A DNA stretch of 39,853 nucleotides from Clostridiales bacterium (GCA_012838665.1 DUOX01000033.1:1-39853); one strand, 5' to 3'; counted from the first letter of the stretch, positions 24,372-33,499 are shown. Made by a program: numbers and translations. Notes: generated from the letters alone by a model not told the origin.

Positions 24372-24429
24372 TTTCTTCCGGGGTAGTGGATTTTTTTTTG
24401 AACAAAAACTATCATTTTGGTGTGTAATA

Positions 24430-24438
24430 TGTTATAAT
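24430..24438 (+). promoter_or_regulatory. Extended -10 promoter of the DUF5711-like/cvpA/pgsA operon
   Basis: TGT directly precedes a perfect TATAAT at 24433-24438 (extended -10 type). No good -35 box is seen at 16-18 nt. The leader to the start at 24621 is long, about 175 nt, and I recognise no structure in it. Confidence 0.45.
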
Positions 24439-24620
24439 AGTTCCGTTATGGTTATTTTGTTTCCACCATATCCTTTTTCCTCCTTTCGGGACTGTAAAAC
24501 GTTTTTAACCCTTTTTCTCCTCTACCCAGGCAATTGGAGCAATGTTTTTATGTGTTTCACTTCAAGGGTTAACAACATTTTTCTACAATTTCCACCCCAA
24601 TAACGGCCTGAGGAATAAAG

Positions 24621-25763
24621 ATGAATCAAAAAAGCTGTCAGAAAAGTAAAAAAAGGCGCTCTAAGGGCCGTACCGCAGTTGCCACAGCGGCAACACTGCT
24701 GCTTATTATCGCCGCCGCGGCCATTCTGATTTACAAGGATTATTTCACCTCCGATAGTCTCAAATCCCTGTTCAAGAATGAGGCCTCTCAGGAAAGCGAA
24801 AGCGAGCCTTTTACATACGAAGCCGGTGCCGACCAGGTCTTCGCAAGGGCGGGAAACGGGCTGGCTGTGGCCTCCACCACAGGTATGCAGCTTATTGATT
24901 CCGACGGCAATGCCGTAATCCGCCAGGTTTTCTCCATGGATATTCCGGCAGTGGCCGCCTCAAAAAAGCACTGCGCTTTTTACGACATCGGCGGCACTAC
25001 CCTGCGCCTGGCTTCATTTGATGGCAAATATACGGAGCTGGATACGGAAAGACCAATAATCTCCGTCACCATAAGTTCAGGTGCTTATTTATGCGTCACT
25101 ACGGAGGAGACTGGCTACAAGGGCAAGGTCACGGTTTATGACGTTTCCCTCACCCCGGTTTACCAATGGTTCTCGGGCTCAGGCTATGTTCTCTCCGCCG
25201 CTGTCGGCCCGGATAACTCCTCTCTTGCGGTGCTGTGCGCCGATGGCGAAGGCGGGGTTATACGCTTCTTCTCCCTTGACAGCGAGAAAGAGCGGGGTAG
25301 TTTTACGGCCCCGGCCGAGCTTTTTGTGGATTTATATTATATGGGCGACGGCAGGCTCTGCGCCATATCCGAGAACCGGCTGGTGTTTTTGAACTCCAAA
25401 GGCGAGATGGTGAACTCCTTTGATTTCGGAGAAAACTATCTCATAGATTACGAGTTTTCTAAAGATTTCACAGCGGTAATACTTGGAAAATATCGTTCAG
25501 GCAGCGAGGGCCGGCTTCTCACTGTTGACAGTAACGGCCAGGTCCTGGGGGAAATTCCCTTGCAACGGGATGTCCTTTCCCTGTCTGCCTGGGACAGACA
25601 GCTTCTGGTCTTATACTCCGACTCCTTATATCTGTACACTCAGGAACTGTCAGAGAAAACCGTACGCCAGGGCATTTGGAGGGCAAAAAAGGTAATCTTG
25701 CGAGAGAAGGGCGATGCTTTGCTGCTCTCAGCTTACTCTGCCGAGCTGTTAAACCTTGGGTGA
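24621..25763 (+). CDS. DUF5711-like anchored beta-propeller protein
   Basis: This 380-residue protein has a Lys/Arg-rich cytoplasmic start, one membrane helix (about 18-38) and an extracytoplasmic domain. That domain is made of repeated short beta segments of the WD/PQQ-propeller look (for example GMQLIDSDGNAV, and later LVFLNSKGEMVNSF). It resembles the DUF5711 family, recalled from clostridial genomes; this is from memory of the family's appearance, not a search. cvpA follows after 16 nt, then pgsA. A role as a scaffold or sensor at the cell surface is plausible, but no function is established. Confidence 0.75.
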   Translation: MNQKSCQKSKKRRSKGRTAVATAATLLLIIAAAAILIYKDYFTSDSLKSLFKNEASQESESEPFTYEAGADQVFARAGNGLAVASTTGMQLIDSDGNAVIRQVFSMDIPAVAASKKHCAFYDIGGTTLRLASFDGKYTELDTERPIISVTISSGAYLCVTTEETGYKGKVTVYDVSLTPVYQWFSGSGYVLSAAVGPDNSSLAVLCADGEGGVIRFFSLDSEKERGSFTAPAELFVDLYYMGDGRLCAISENRLVFLNSKGEMVNSFDFGENYLIDYEFSKDFTAVILGKYRSGSEGRLLTVDSNGQVLGEIPLQRDVLSLSAWDRQLLVLYSDSLYLYTQELSEKTVRQGIWRAKKVILREKGDALLLSAYSAELLNLG

Positions 25764-25779
25764 CTAATGGAGGAACGCA

Positions 25780-26496
25780 ATGACAAAGCTAATCGACTTG
25801 CTGCTGATAGCTGTGATTATTATTTGTGCATGGGCAGGATATAAAAAGGGTATGATTATGGGCATAGGCAGCATACTTGTGATAGTAGTATCTTTATATG
25901 GCGGCAATCTTTTATCCACCGCCTTTTCCTATGAGGTCATTCCGGCAATAAAACCCTTTGCCGACGGCTATATGGAAAAAAAGATAGACGAGGACGTTCT
26001 TGAAGTCATGGGCTGGCAGGACAGCGGGTATTCCGTAAGCAGTCTGCTGCAGCAGCATCCAGAGTCGGTTCATGAATTCTGCGTTGAGAGTTTTAAAGCT
26101 ATGGGGATATACCATAAAACCGCTGAAATCCTGGCGGCGGAGGCGGAGGAATACGCCGAGCAAAACGATACTGATATCACCGCCGCAATAGTGGAAGTTC
26201 TATGCGCCCGTATTACCTATGTCCTTGGATTTCTGCTGGCCTTTCTGCTCATCCTGATAGTACTTACCGTCATTGGAAACATTCCCAATCTGTCGTTTAA
26301 ACTTCCGCATTTGAACAAATTAAACGACATTGGCGGCGCAGCTCTTGGCCTTATAACGGGCCTGATGTTCTGCTTTGTTATTGTCTGGGCTCTTAAATTT
26401 GCCGGACTTGTCATAGGAAACGATGCTTTTTCAAAAACCCCGATTGCCCGGCTGTTTTTGCAAGTTGACTTACTATCCCGGTTTATTGGTCTATAG
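25780..26496 (+). CDS. CvpA family membrane protein
   Basis: This 238-residue protein has a typical CvpA layout. A first membrane helix begins near residue 4, and a Gly-rich second helix holds the conserved WAGYKKGMIMGIGS stretch. An acidic helical insertion of about 80 residues follows, then two more helices (about 147-167 and 190-212). CvpA is needed for colicin V production in E. coli and for envelope robustness in other bacteria; its molecular activity is not settled. The insertion between helices is longer than in the E. coli protein. GGAGG precedes the ATG, and pgsA follows after 16 nt. Confidence 0.85.
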   Translation: MTKLIDLLLIAVIIICAWAGYKKGMIMGIGSILVIVVSLYGGNLLSTAFSYEVIPAIKPFADGYMEKKIDEDVLEVMGWQDSGYSVSSLLQQHPESVHEFCVESFKAMGIYHKTAEILAAEAEEYAEQNDTDITAAIVEVLCARITYVLGFLLAFLLILIVLTVIGNIPNLSFKLPHLNKLNDIGGAALGLITGLMFCFVIVWALKFAGLVIGNDAFSKTPIARLFLQVDLLSRFIGL

Positions 26497-26512
26497 GGAG
26501 AGATAATAGTTA

Positions 26513-27061
26513 ATGCTGAACACTCCAAACATGCTATCAATATTTCGATTATGCCTTGTGCCAGTATTTGTTGTTATTTACTTTTCCGGCCTTGAAAACT
26601 CTGCCCTGCTGGCAGCATTGGTTTATGCCGTAGCCATTGTTACAGACTTTCTGGACGGCAGAATTGCCCGAAAATACAACCTTATCACCAATCTGGGCAA
26701 GGTTTTAGACCCCTTGGGCGATAAAATGCTGACCTTCGCCGTGCTGGCATGTATCACTATAGACAGTATTATACCTTTATGGGTACTTGTTGTGTTCATG
26801 GTAAAAGAGATTTTAATGGGCATTGGCGGCCTGCTCATCCATCGTGTGGCCAAGATGGAAATTCCGTCGTCCAACATCATTGGCAAGACTGCTACAACTC
26901 TATTCTTCATAGTTTGTGTCATACTGATGGTTTTTGACGGGATTCCCCGCAAAGTTGCTGTTACGATGATATGTGTGTGTCTTGCCACGTCAATAGCTGC
27001 TTTTGTCAGCTATCTCTTAAACTACCGGAGGATTATGCTGGGACGCAGGAAAACACGCTGA
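26513..27061 (+). CDS. pgsA: Phosphatidylglycerophosphate synthase PgsA
   Basis: PgsA transfers a phosphatidyl group from CDP-diacylglycerol to glycerol 3-phosphate, the committed step to phosphatidylglycerol in the inner membrane. The 182-residue protein carries the full CDP-alcohol phosphotransferase motif D-x2-DG-x2-AR-x8-G-x3-D-x3-D, starting at DFLDGRIAR. Several membrane helices surround it. The ATG at 26513 has GGGAG 12 nt upstream, a rather long spacing. The phosphatidylglycerol it makes would also supply the LtaS-like enzyme encoded at 11752. Confidence 0.95.
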   Translation: MLNTPNMLSIFRLCLVPVFVVIYFSGLENSALLAALVYAVAIVTDFLDGRIARKYNLITNLGKVLDPLGDKMLTFAVLACITIDSIIPLWVLVVFMVKEILMGIGGLLIHRVAKMEIPSSNIIGKTATTLFFIVCVILMVFDGIPRKVAVTMICVCLATSIAAFVSYLLNYRRIMLGRRKTR

Positions 27062-27114
27062 TTTCGGCGCGCTCCGCCACGCTTCACTCTAACCTAAAAA
27101 TAGGAGATATTTAT

Positions 27115-29415
27115 ATGCAACCTACACTTTGTGCCCGCTGCAAAAAAAACGTGGCGGTTATATTCATAACGAAAATTGAAAACGGCCAATCCAAAAATGA
27201 GGGGCTGTGCCTTAAATGCGCGCGGGATCTTAACATTAAACCCGTGGACGATATTATTAAAAAAATGGGACTTACCGACGAAGAACTGGATAATCTGGAG
27301 GACGAAATGATGGACGCTCTTGGAGGTCTGGACGGCCTCATGGAGATCGAAAATCATGACGGTGATCTGGGCGAGGAAGGCAAAACCGCCACCTTCCCCT
27401 TTTTAAGCCGGCTTTTCGGCGGCTCCGAGGGCCATGGCTCCGGCGCTCCCGGTCCCGGAGACGCTCGGTCCCGGGAAAGTAAGGAGAGCGCCGGCCGGAG
27501 TTCCAGACGAAAATATCTTGAAAGTTACTGCATATCCCTTACGGACCGGGCCAGGGAAGGTAAGCTGGACCGCCTGGTTGGACGGGATGATGAGCTTGAA
27601 CGGGTTATCCAGATTTTAAACCGCCGCCAAAAAAACAACCCCTGCCTTATTGGCGAGCCGGGGGTCGGCAAAACTGCCATAGCCGAAGGCCTTGCCCAGC
27701 GCATTGCCGATGGCAACGTGCCCTATAAGCTTCGGGAAAAGGAGGTCTATCTCCTAGACCTTACGGCCCTTGTGGCCGGCACCCAGTTCCGGGGACAGTT
27801 TGAGAACCGGATGAAGGGCCTGATTGAAGAAATCCGCAAACAGGGCAATATAATACTTGTAATTGATGAAGTGCATAATATAGTGGGAGCCGGGGACGCT
27901 GAGGGCAGCATGAACGCCGCCAATATCCTTAAACCGACGCTATCCCGTGGGGAAATCCAGGTTATAGGCGCCACCACCTTCACCGAATACCGCAAGCACA
28001 TTGAAAAGGATGCGGCCTTAGAGCGCCGTTTCCAGCCCGTCACCGTGGCTGAACCCTCCATTGAGGACAGCATAAGAATTCTCCAGGGCATAGCCCACTA
28101 TTACGAGGAATATCACGGCGTGAAAATATCCGATGAGATGTGCCGTCAGGCGGTGCTCATGTCCGAGCGTTATATCACAGACCGCTTTCTCCCGGATAAA
28201 GCCATCGATCTCATTGACGAGGCCTGCTCTGACGTGAACCTGAAAAATGCGAATATCACCCGTATGTCCGAAGTAATAAAGGAAATGGAGGACCTTGAGC
28301 GGGAGCGCGAACTTTTGATGTCGGATACGGAAAACGAACACTACGAGCGCCTTGCCGTCATCCGCAGCCGGAACCTCCGGCTTTCCGAGGAACTGAACAG
28401 GCTCAAGGCACAGGACAAACCGGAGCTGACCATTGACAACCTGGCCCGGATAATCGAGCTGTGGACGAAAATCCCGGCCAGCCGTATCAGGGAAGACGAA
28501 TTTGAGCGGCTTTCCAATCTCCACCTGCGTCTTAAAAAGCACCTGGTTGGCCAGGATGAGGCCATTGACACCGTCTGTGCCGCTATAAAGCGCAACCGTG
28601 TGGGTCTGTCCGCTAAAAGAAAACCCATCAGTTTCATTTTTGTGGGCAGTACAGGCGTCGGTAAAACAGAGCTTGTAAAGCGCCTTGCCGCTGACCTGTT
28701 CAACACCCCCGAATCCCTGATACGTCTGGATATGTCGGAATTTATGGAAAAACACTCCGTCTCCCGGCTTATCGGCTCACCTCCCGGCTATGTGGGATAT
28801 GATGAGGCGGGGCAGCTTACGGAGAAGATACGCCGCAAGCCCTATTCTGTGGTGCTTTTCGACGAAATCGAAAAGGCCCATCCGGATGTTCTCAACGTGC
28901 TTCTGCAAATCCTGGACGACGGCCGCATAACCGACGCCCAGGGCCGTACTGTGAATTTTGAAAACACCGTAATCATCATGACCACCAACGCCGGCAGCGA
29001 TAAAAAGAGCGGCTCCGTGGGCTTCGGCCAGAGCTTTACCGAGATGGGCCGTGAAAAAGCCATTAAAGCTCTCAACGACTTTCTCAGACCCGAATTTATA
29101 AACCGTGTGGACGAGATAGTCAGCTTCAACCGGCTGACGGAAGAAAACTTTAAGGATATAGCCAGGCTAATGCTTAACGAGCTCAAAGAGGTCATAGCCG
29201 AAAAGAGCATCGGTCTGGAGTATGACGACGAGCTTATTGACTACCTTACGAAAAAGAGCTTCAGCATCACCTATGGCGCCCGGAATCTCCGCCGCCTGAT
29301 TCAAAAGGAGATCGAAGACACCATAGCAACGGAAATTATTGACAACCATAAGGGCAATGTAAAACACATCAGCCTCACCGAAAGGGACGGTAAAGTAATA
29401 ATAACAGCCATATAA
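27115..29415 (+). CDS. clpE: ClpE-like AAA+ unfoldase with zinc finger
   Basis: This 766-residue Hsp100 protein unfolds substrates for ClpP. It starts with a four-cysteine zinc finger (Cys6, Cys9, Cys32, Cys35), then an acidic helix and a Gly/Ser-rich linker (to about 130). Two AAA+ modules follow: Walker A GEPGVGKT at 180-187 with LVIDEVHN, and GSTGVGKT at 511-518 with [11 protein letters not shown] short coiled-coil middle region lies between them. It lacks the double Clp-N repeat of ClpC/ClpA, which favours ClpE. VGF in SGSVGFGQ fits the ClpP-docking loop. The ATG at 27115 follows TAGGAGAT; an open frame from 26971 would overlap pgsA. No CtsR or CIRCE operator is seen. Confidence 0.88.
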   Translation: MQPTLCARCKKNVAVIFITKIENGQSKNEGLCLKCARDLNIKPVDDIIKKMGLTDEELDNLEDEMMDALGGLDGLMEIENHDGDLGEEGKTATFPFLSRLFGGSEGHGSGAPGPGDARSRESKESAGRSSRRKYLESYCISLTDRAREGKLDRLVGRDDELERVIQILNRRQKNNPCLIGEPGVGKTAIAEGLAQRIADGNVPYKLREKEVYLLDLTALVAGTQFRGQFENRMKGLIEEIRKQGNIILVIDEVHNIVGAGDAEGSMNAANILKPTLSRGEIQVIGATTFTEYRKHIEKDAALERRFQPVTVAEPSIEDSIRILQGIAHYYEEYHGVKISDEMCRQAVLMSERYITDRFLPDKAIDLIDEACSDVNLKNANITRMSEVIKEMEDLERERELLMSDTENEHYERLAVIRSRNLRLSEELNRLKAQDKPELTIDNLARIIELWTKIPASRIREDEFERLSNLHLRLKKHLVGQDEAIDTVCAAIKRNRVGLSAKRKPISFIFVGSTGVGKTELVKRLAADLFNTPESLIRLDMSEFMEKHSVSRLIGSPPGYVGYDEAGQLTEKIRRKPYSVVLFDEIEKAHPDVLNVLLQILDDGRITDAQGRTVNFENTVIIMTTNAGSDKKSGSVGFGQSFTEMGREKAIKALNDFLRPEFINRVDEIVSFNRLTEENFKDIARLMLNELKEVIAEKSIGLEYDDELIDYLTKKSFSITYGARNLRRLIQKEIEDTIATEIIDNHKGNVKHISLTERDGKVIITAI

Positions 29416-29425
29416 AGGTAAGGCA

Positions 29426-29460
29426 GCCCGCCGTCCTCCCCTTGCGGGGAAACGGCGGGC
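29426..29460 (+). terminator. Terminator after the clpE-like gene
   Basis: A 9-bp outer stem (29426-29434 with 29452-29460) encloses a second GC-rich hairpin (29438-29441 with 29446-29449). It is followed by CAGCTTTTGG and TATTTTA, so the T-run is imperfect. Confidence 0.65.
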
Positions 29461-29500
29461 CAGCTTTTGGTATTTTATTCCCGGCCTGGGAAGCAGAGAC

Positions 29501-29529
29501 TTGATTATTTCCACTATATGTTGTAAAAT
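29501..29529 (+). promoter_or_regulatory. Promoter of the S component-coaX operon
   Basis: TTGATT at 29501-29506 and TAAAAT at 29524-29529 are 17 nt apart, about 85 nt before the first gene. The leader contains a short TTTTGGG/CCCAAAA hairpin near 29533-29556. Confidence 0.55.
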
Positions 29530-29613
29530 GCGGTTTTGGGACGAAACCCCAAAATAAATTTGCGCTGCATCCCGGGGCCATAATACGGGAGCAGCAGTAG
29601 GAGGTAATTGAAT

Positions 29614-30246
29614 ATGGCAAACATCTCAGCAAAGACGGGCAGGATGGTGCGTCTGGCAGTCTTTATCGCTATCATTTTCCTGCTGGAAGTAACAAATCTC
29701 GGCTTCATCAAAACACCGGCCTTGGAACTGACAATTATGCAGATACCAGTGCTGGTAGGAGCAATCACTCTCGGGCCGGCATCCGGCGCACTTTTGGGCG
29801 GAGTCTTCGGACTCACCAGCTTTTACCAATGCTTCGGCAAAAGCGAAGTTGGCGCTACCCTTCTGGGAATCAACCCTTTTTACACTTTTATAGTTTGCAT
29901 GGTTCCCCGGATACTTATGGGATGGCTCTGCGGCCTAATCTTCAGGTCTCTGTATCATATCAACAAAACCAAGGTGCTTTCCTTTGCCGTTGCCAGTCTT
30001 TCAGGCGCCCTGCTCAACACAGTTTTCTTTATGTCGGCATTAATGCTTTTGTTCGGCCGGACAGACTTTATCATGGGCCTTAGAGAAGGCAGGAACGTTC
30101 TGTCCTTCATCGTTTGGCTTGTGGGAATCCAGGGCCTCATTGAGGCTCTCGTATGTTTCTTCATAGGAACAGCAATAAGTAAGGCCCTGTATGGCCTTAT
30201 GAACCCGACTCCCCCGCAAAGGCAGCAGTTAACGGAGGGACCTTAA
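29614..30246 (+). CDS. ECF transporter S component, probably for pantothenate
   Basis: S components bind a vitamin in the membrane and dock on the shared EcfA1A2T module. The 210-residue protein has about six hydrophobic helices and resembles the PanT-type group, with the stretch from GALLGGVFGLTSF to the later CFG and INPF residues conserved. Its stop overlaps the coaX start by one base (TAATG). CoaX phosphorylates pantothenate, which supports pantothenate as substrate. The ATG at 29614 is 8 nt from AGGAGGT; a TTG two codons earlier is less likely. Another coenzyme A precursor would also fit. Confidence 0.82.
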   Translation: MANISAKTGRMVRLAVFIAIIFLLEVTNLGFIKTPALELTIMQIPVLVGAITLGPASGALLGGVFGLTSFYQCFGKSEVGATLLGINPFYTFIVCMVPRILMGWLCGLIFRSLYHINKTKVLSFAVASLSGALLNTVFFMSALMLLFGRTDFIMGLREGRNVLSFIVWLVGIQGLIEALVCFFIGTAISKALYGLMNPTPPQRQQLTEGP

Positions 30247-31022
30247 TGATTTTGGCAGTAGACATTGGCAACACCCATATAGTCACCGGATGTATAGAGG
30301 GACTTGAGATAAAGAATGTTTTTCGCATGACTACGGAGCAAGCCAGGACGGAACACGAGTACGCCGTCACCATGAAGCAGATACTTGATTTTACAGGCAT
30401 TACCAGGGATTTTGAGGGCGCAATATTGTCCTCCGTGGTCTCTCCCCTCACCGCAACAATGAAGACGGCCATAAAAATTCTAACCGGCCACACGCCCATA
30501 GTTGTGGAGGCTTCCATTAAAACCGGACTCAACATACTTATAGACAACCCCGCAACCCTGGGAAGCGACCTTGTGGCGGCAGGAGTTGCAGCCCGGCACA
30601 GCTACAAGCCCCCCATAATAATCTTCGATATGGGTACGGCTACCACCATTTCAGTGATTGACGAGAATTCAAACTTCCTTGGCGGTGCCATTGTACCCGG
30701 TGTTGCCGTGTCACTGAACGCCCTGGCCCGTGGCACATCCCAGCTACCCTCTGTTCCTATCGAGGCCCCGAAGCACTGCATTGGTACAAACACCATCAGC
30801 AGCATGCAAAGCGGCGCTGTCTACGGCACCGCGGCTATGATAGACGGAATGATTGACCGCATCGAAGACGAGCTTGGCAGCACCGCCACTGTAGTGGCCA
30901 CCGGCGGCATCTCCAAACGCATAGTCCCCTATTGTCGGCATACGATTATTCTGGACGAGGACTTGCTTTTACGGGGTCTTGCCATAATCTATGAGGAAAA
31001 CAAACAAAAAATAAAAAAATAG
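30246..31022 (+). CDS. coaX: Type III pantothenate kinase
   Basis: CoaX phosphorylates pantothenate, the first committed step of coenzyme A synthesis, and is not feedback-inhibited by CoA. The 258-residue protein has the ASKHA-fold motifs: phosphate 1 DIGNTH at residues 6-11, the DMGTATT segment, and GGAIVPGV. Both length and order fit the family. It is translationally coupled to the S component through a one-base overlap. Tandem hairpins follow its stop. Confidence 0.95.
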   Translation: MILAVDIGNTHIVTGCIEGLEIKNVFRMTTEQARTEHEYAVTMKQILDFTGITRDFEGAILSSVVSPLTATMKTAIKILTGHTPIVVEASIKTGLNILIDNPATLGSDLVAAGVAARHSYKPPIIIFDMGTATTISVIDENSNFLGGAIVPGVAVSLNALARGTSQLPSVPIEAPKHCIGTNTISSMQSGAVYGTAAMIDGMIDRIEDELGSTATVVATGGISKRIVPYCRHTIILDEDLLLRGLAIIYEENKQKIKK

Positions 31023-31030
31023 AAAAGCCA

Positions 31031-31102
31031 AAGCCTCTCCGGTTGGGAGAGGCTTCATTAATAAGCCTGTAAAAGCGCCCCGCAGGGCGCTTTTATTTTT
31101 TT
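31031..31102. terminator. Tandem hairpin terminator between coaX and folA
   Basis: The first hairpin is a 10-bp stem (31031-31040 with 31046-31055). The second is a perfect 10-bp stem (31071-31080 with 31085-31094, loop of 4 nt) followed by a T-run to 31102. The A-run on its left lets it also act on the minus strand for folA. Confidence 0.88.
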
Positions 31103-31114
31103 GTCAATTGCAAA

Positions 31115-31597
31115 TTAAACCCGGTCGTAGATGCAGAAACGGTATTTTATGCCCTCATGCTCCAGCTCCCGTCCCGGGTCCGTGCATTTCCACTCCGGGT
31201 CCTGATCCAGATTTGGGAAAAAAACATCGGATACAGGGTTTGCGGCGATTTTTGTCACATACGCCCGTTTATAATAGCCCAGCATGGCGTTAAATACGCT
31301 TTCACCGCCCACGACAAACACATCGTCACCCCAGTCTCTTACCGCCTCCAGCGCCTCTTCCACGCTGTGGACCACGATGGCCCCCTCAATTTCTATGTCC
31401 TGGCGGGTCAGGACAATATTGGGCCTGTTTTTCAGAGGGCGCCCTCCGGGAAAATCCTCCAGGGTTCTGCGTCCTACAATTATCGGGCTACTACCTGTTA
31501 TCTCCCGGAAAAATTTCCGGTCGGCGGGTATCACCAGGGGCTGGGTGCCGTCCCTGCCTATACCCCAATCTTCGTATACGGCAACAAGGGCTTTCAT
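31115..31597 (-). CDS. folA: Dihydrofolate reductase
   Basis: FolA reduces dihydrofolate to tetrahydrofolate with NADPH. The 160-residue protein has the family layout, with the proton-donor acid Asp26 (IPADRKFF), GRRTLEDFP, and the NADPH-binding VVGGESVFNAML. The Met20-loop Trp that is nearly always present (PW in E. coli) is Leu21 here (QPLVIPAD), which is unusual. It lies 35 nt after thyA on the same strand, with GAGG before the ATG. The pair recycles the folate oxidised by ThyA. Confidence 0.93.
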   Translation of the reverse strand: MKALVAVYEDWGIGRDGTQPLVIPADRKFFREITGSSPIIVGRRTLEDFPGGRPLKNRPNIVLTRQDIEIEGAIVVHSVEEALEAVRDWGDDVFVVGGESVFNAMLGYYKRAYVTKIAANPVSDVFFPNLDQDPEWKCTDPGRELEHEGIKYRFCIYDRV

Positions 31598-31632
31598 TGT
31601 ACAGCCTCACTTCTTTTATTTTTTGACGGCCT

Positions 31633-32463
31633 TTACACAGCTACGGGTATTTCCCCGTCAAGTTCGGCATATTCATAACCTTCCAGGTTAAAACTGTCGC
31701 GGGTAAATTTATAGAAATCATCTATGCTTTTGTCTATGACAAATTTCGGCGCAGGCTTGGTCGGGTTTTTTATAATCTTCTCCACTATCGGCACATGCCG
31801 GTCATATATATGGGCGTCGGCTATGACATGGAGAAGCTGCCCGGCCTTCAAGCCGGAAACCTGGGCAAACATATGGACCAAAACCGCGTATTGACATACG
31901 TTCCAGTTGTTGGCCGTCAGCATGTCCTGACTGCGCTGGTTCAAAATAGCGTTGAGAGTGTCTCCGGAAACGTTAAAGGTCATGGAATAGGCGCAGGGAT
32001 AAAGAGCCATTTCGTGCAGGTCCTCAAAATTATACATGTTTGTCAATATCCTACGGGAGGCAGGGTTGTACTTTAAATCGTACAGAACCCTGTCCACCTG
32101 GTCGAATTCCCCTTCAGGGTAACGGTGCTTAATTCCAAGCTGATAGCCGTAAGCCTTGCCGATGGAACCGTTTTTATCGGCCCATTTGTCCCAAATCCGG
32201 GCGCGGAGTTCCTTCACATTGTTGGACTTTTTCTGCCATATCCACAACAATTCGTCAATGGCGGATTTATAATAAGTGCGGCGTATGGTCAGAATGGGAA
32301 ACTCCTTTGACAGGTCGTAACGGTTAACAATTCCGAACTTTTTTACAGTATGGGCGGGCGTACCGTCATCCCACCTGGGACGAACCTGCCGCTCTGTGTC
32401 CCAGACCCCATTTTCGAGAATATCTTTGCAATTCTGTATAAAAACCATATCTGCATAGCTCAT
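31633..32463 (-). CDS. thyA: Thymidylate synthase
   Basis: ThyA methylates dUMP to dTMP using methylenetetrahydrofolate, which becomes dihydrofolate. The 276-residue protein has the conserved SRRILT phosphate-binding arginines, the active-site Cys157, RSQD, and the DAHIYDRH motif. The residue after the catalytic Cys is Ala (YPCAYSM) where E. coli has His (PPCH). The ATG at 32463 has GGAGG 7 nt upstream; the open frame to 32496 adds nothing conserved. It is followed by folA, and a promoter is at 32537-32565. Confidence 0.94.
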   Translation of the reverse strand: MSYADMVFIQNCKDILENGVWDTERQVRPRWDDGTPAHTVKKFGIVNRYDLSKEFPILTIRRTYYKSAIDELLWIWQKKSNNVKELRARIWDKWADKNGSIGKAYGYQLGIKHRYPEGEFDQVDRVLYDLKYNPASRRILTNMYNFEDLHEMALYPCAYSMTFNVSGDTLNAILNQRSQDMLTANNWNVCQYAVLVHMFAQVSGLKAGQLLHVIADAHIYDRHVPIVEKIIKNPTKPAPKFVIDKSIDDFYKFTRDSFNLEGYEYAELDGEIPVAV

Positions 32464-32536
32464 TTTTTTACCTCCAAAAAAAGCAGCCGGTGGCACTTTT
32501 GCCCTCTTCCGGCAATTTTGACGTCTATTTTACCCA

Positions 32537-32565
32537 ATTATACATAATACGATAATCACCCGCAA
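32537..32565 (-). promoter_or_regulatory. SigA-type promoter of thyA-folA
   Basis: On the minus strand, TTGCGG (complement of 32560-32565) and a perfect TATAAT (complement of 32537-32542) are 17 nt apart. The ~70-nt leader contains a hairpin (32486-32490 with 32509-32513 plus an inner GGC/GCC pair) just before the ribosome-binding site. Confidence 0.7.
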
Positions 32566-32601
32566 GCTATTTCGGCCATATTATGAATAGAAATAATATA
32601 C

Positions 32602-32610
32602 CATATTATA
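32602..32610 (+). promoter_or_regulatory. Possible sporulation-type -10 element of dpaAB
   Basis: CATATTATA at 32602-32610 matches the CATA-N3-TA pattern of mother-cell sigma K/sigma E -10 boxes, 22 nt before the dpaA start. dpaAB is a mother-cell sporulation operon in Bacillus. No convincing -35 element is visible. Confidence 0.3.
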
Positions 32611-32632
32611 TCATTGCATAGGGAGTGGTCAT

Positions 32633-33499
32633 ATGAAATTTGCGGTCATTGGCGGGGATATGAGAATTGCTCGGCTCTGCAGTCTGCTTGTGTCCGACGG
32701 CCATGATGTCTGCTCCTTTGCCCTGGATAAGGGAGAGTGTTCCCGGGACATATACTGTGCCGGCAGCCCGGAAGAGGCTGCATGGGGGGCCGACTGCGTG
32801 GTACTGCCCCTGCCGGTTATGGGCCAGCGGGGCTTTCTAAACTCGCCCTTGTCCGCCGGAGAATATGAAATCAAGGAGATTCTTGAGACCATCGAGCCGG
32901 GAACCCTGGTCTGTGGCGGAATACTGGAACCCGAGACGCTGGCCCTGGGAGAGCAACTGGGCCTTCGGATGGTTGACTACTTCAAGAGAGAGGAATTGGC
33001 GGTTTTCAACGCGGTTGCAACGGCGGAAGGGGCAATAGGGATAATCATGCAGGAGACCCCGGTGACAATCTGGGGCAGTAGGATACTGGTGATAGGCTAC
33101 GGACGGCTGGGCAAGATGCTATCAAGCAGGCTTCACGCCCTGGGGGCTAAGGTCTCTGTGTCCGCAAGAAATCCCGGGGACATGGCCTGGATAACGGCCG
33201 GCGGGTGCTCTGCCCTGGACACTCGTGCCCTGGAGGGTCATCTCTCAGATTTTGACGTTGTGGTAAATACCGTGCCGGCGCTGGTGCTCACGGAAGAACG
33301 CCTGATGGAACTCCGTGACGACGCCCTGTGTCTGGACCTGGCATCAAAACCCGGGGGCATGGACTTTGCCGCCGCCTCCCGTCTGGGAGTGAGAGCCATC
33401 TGGGCATTGAGCCTGCCGGGAGAGGTGGCGCCGGAAAGCGCAGGAGCCATAATTCGTGACACCATTTACAACATATTGGAGGAACAGGAGGAGCCATGA
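32633..33499 (+). CDS. dpaA: Dipicolinate synthase subunit A
   Basis: DpaA (SpoVFA) works with DpaB to oxidise dihydrodipicolinate to dipicolinic acid, which fills the spore core with calcium. The 288-residue protein has an N-terminal domain starting KFAVIGGDMRIARL, and a second Rossmann domain with VIGYGRLGKML (about residues 150-160) for NAD(P). It ends with the conserved LPGEVAPE near the C-terminus. Its stop overlaps the dpaB start (ATGA). GGGAG lies before the ATG. Its presence is the best evidence that this organism forms endospores. Confidence 0.95.
   Translation: MKFAVIGGDMRIARLCSLLVSDGHDVCSFALDKGECSRDIYCAGSPEEAAWGADCVVLPLPVMGQRGFLNSPLSAGEYEIKEILETIEPGTLVCGGILEPETLALGEQLGLRMVDYFKREELAVFNAVATAEGAIGIIMQETPVTIWGSRILVIGYGRLGKMLSSRLHALGAKVSVSARNPGDMAWITAGGCSALDTRALEGHLSDFDVVVNTVPALVLTEERLMELRDDALCLDLASKPGGMDFAAASRLGVRAIWALSLPGEVAPESAGAIIRDTIYNILEEQEEP

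Noticed and set aside
26971..27114. Upstream extension of the clpE-like frame
   Set aside because: It overlaps pgsA and lacks a ribosome-binding site; the zinc finger begins right after the ATG at 27115.
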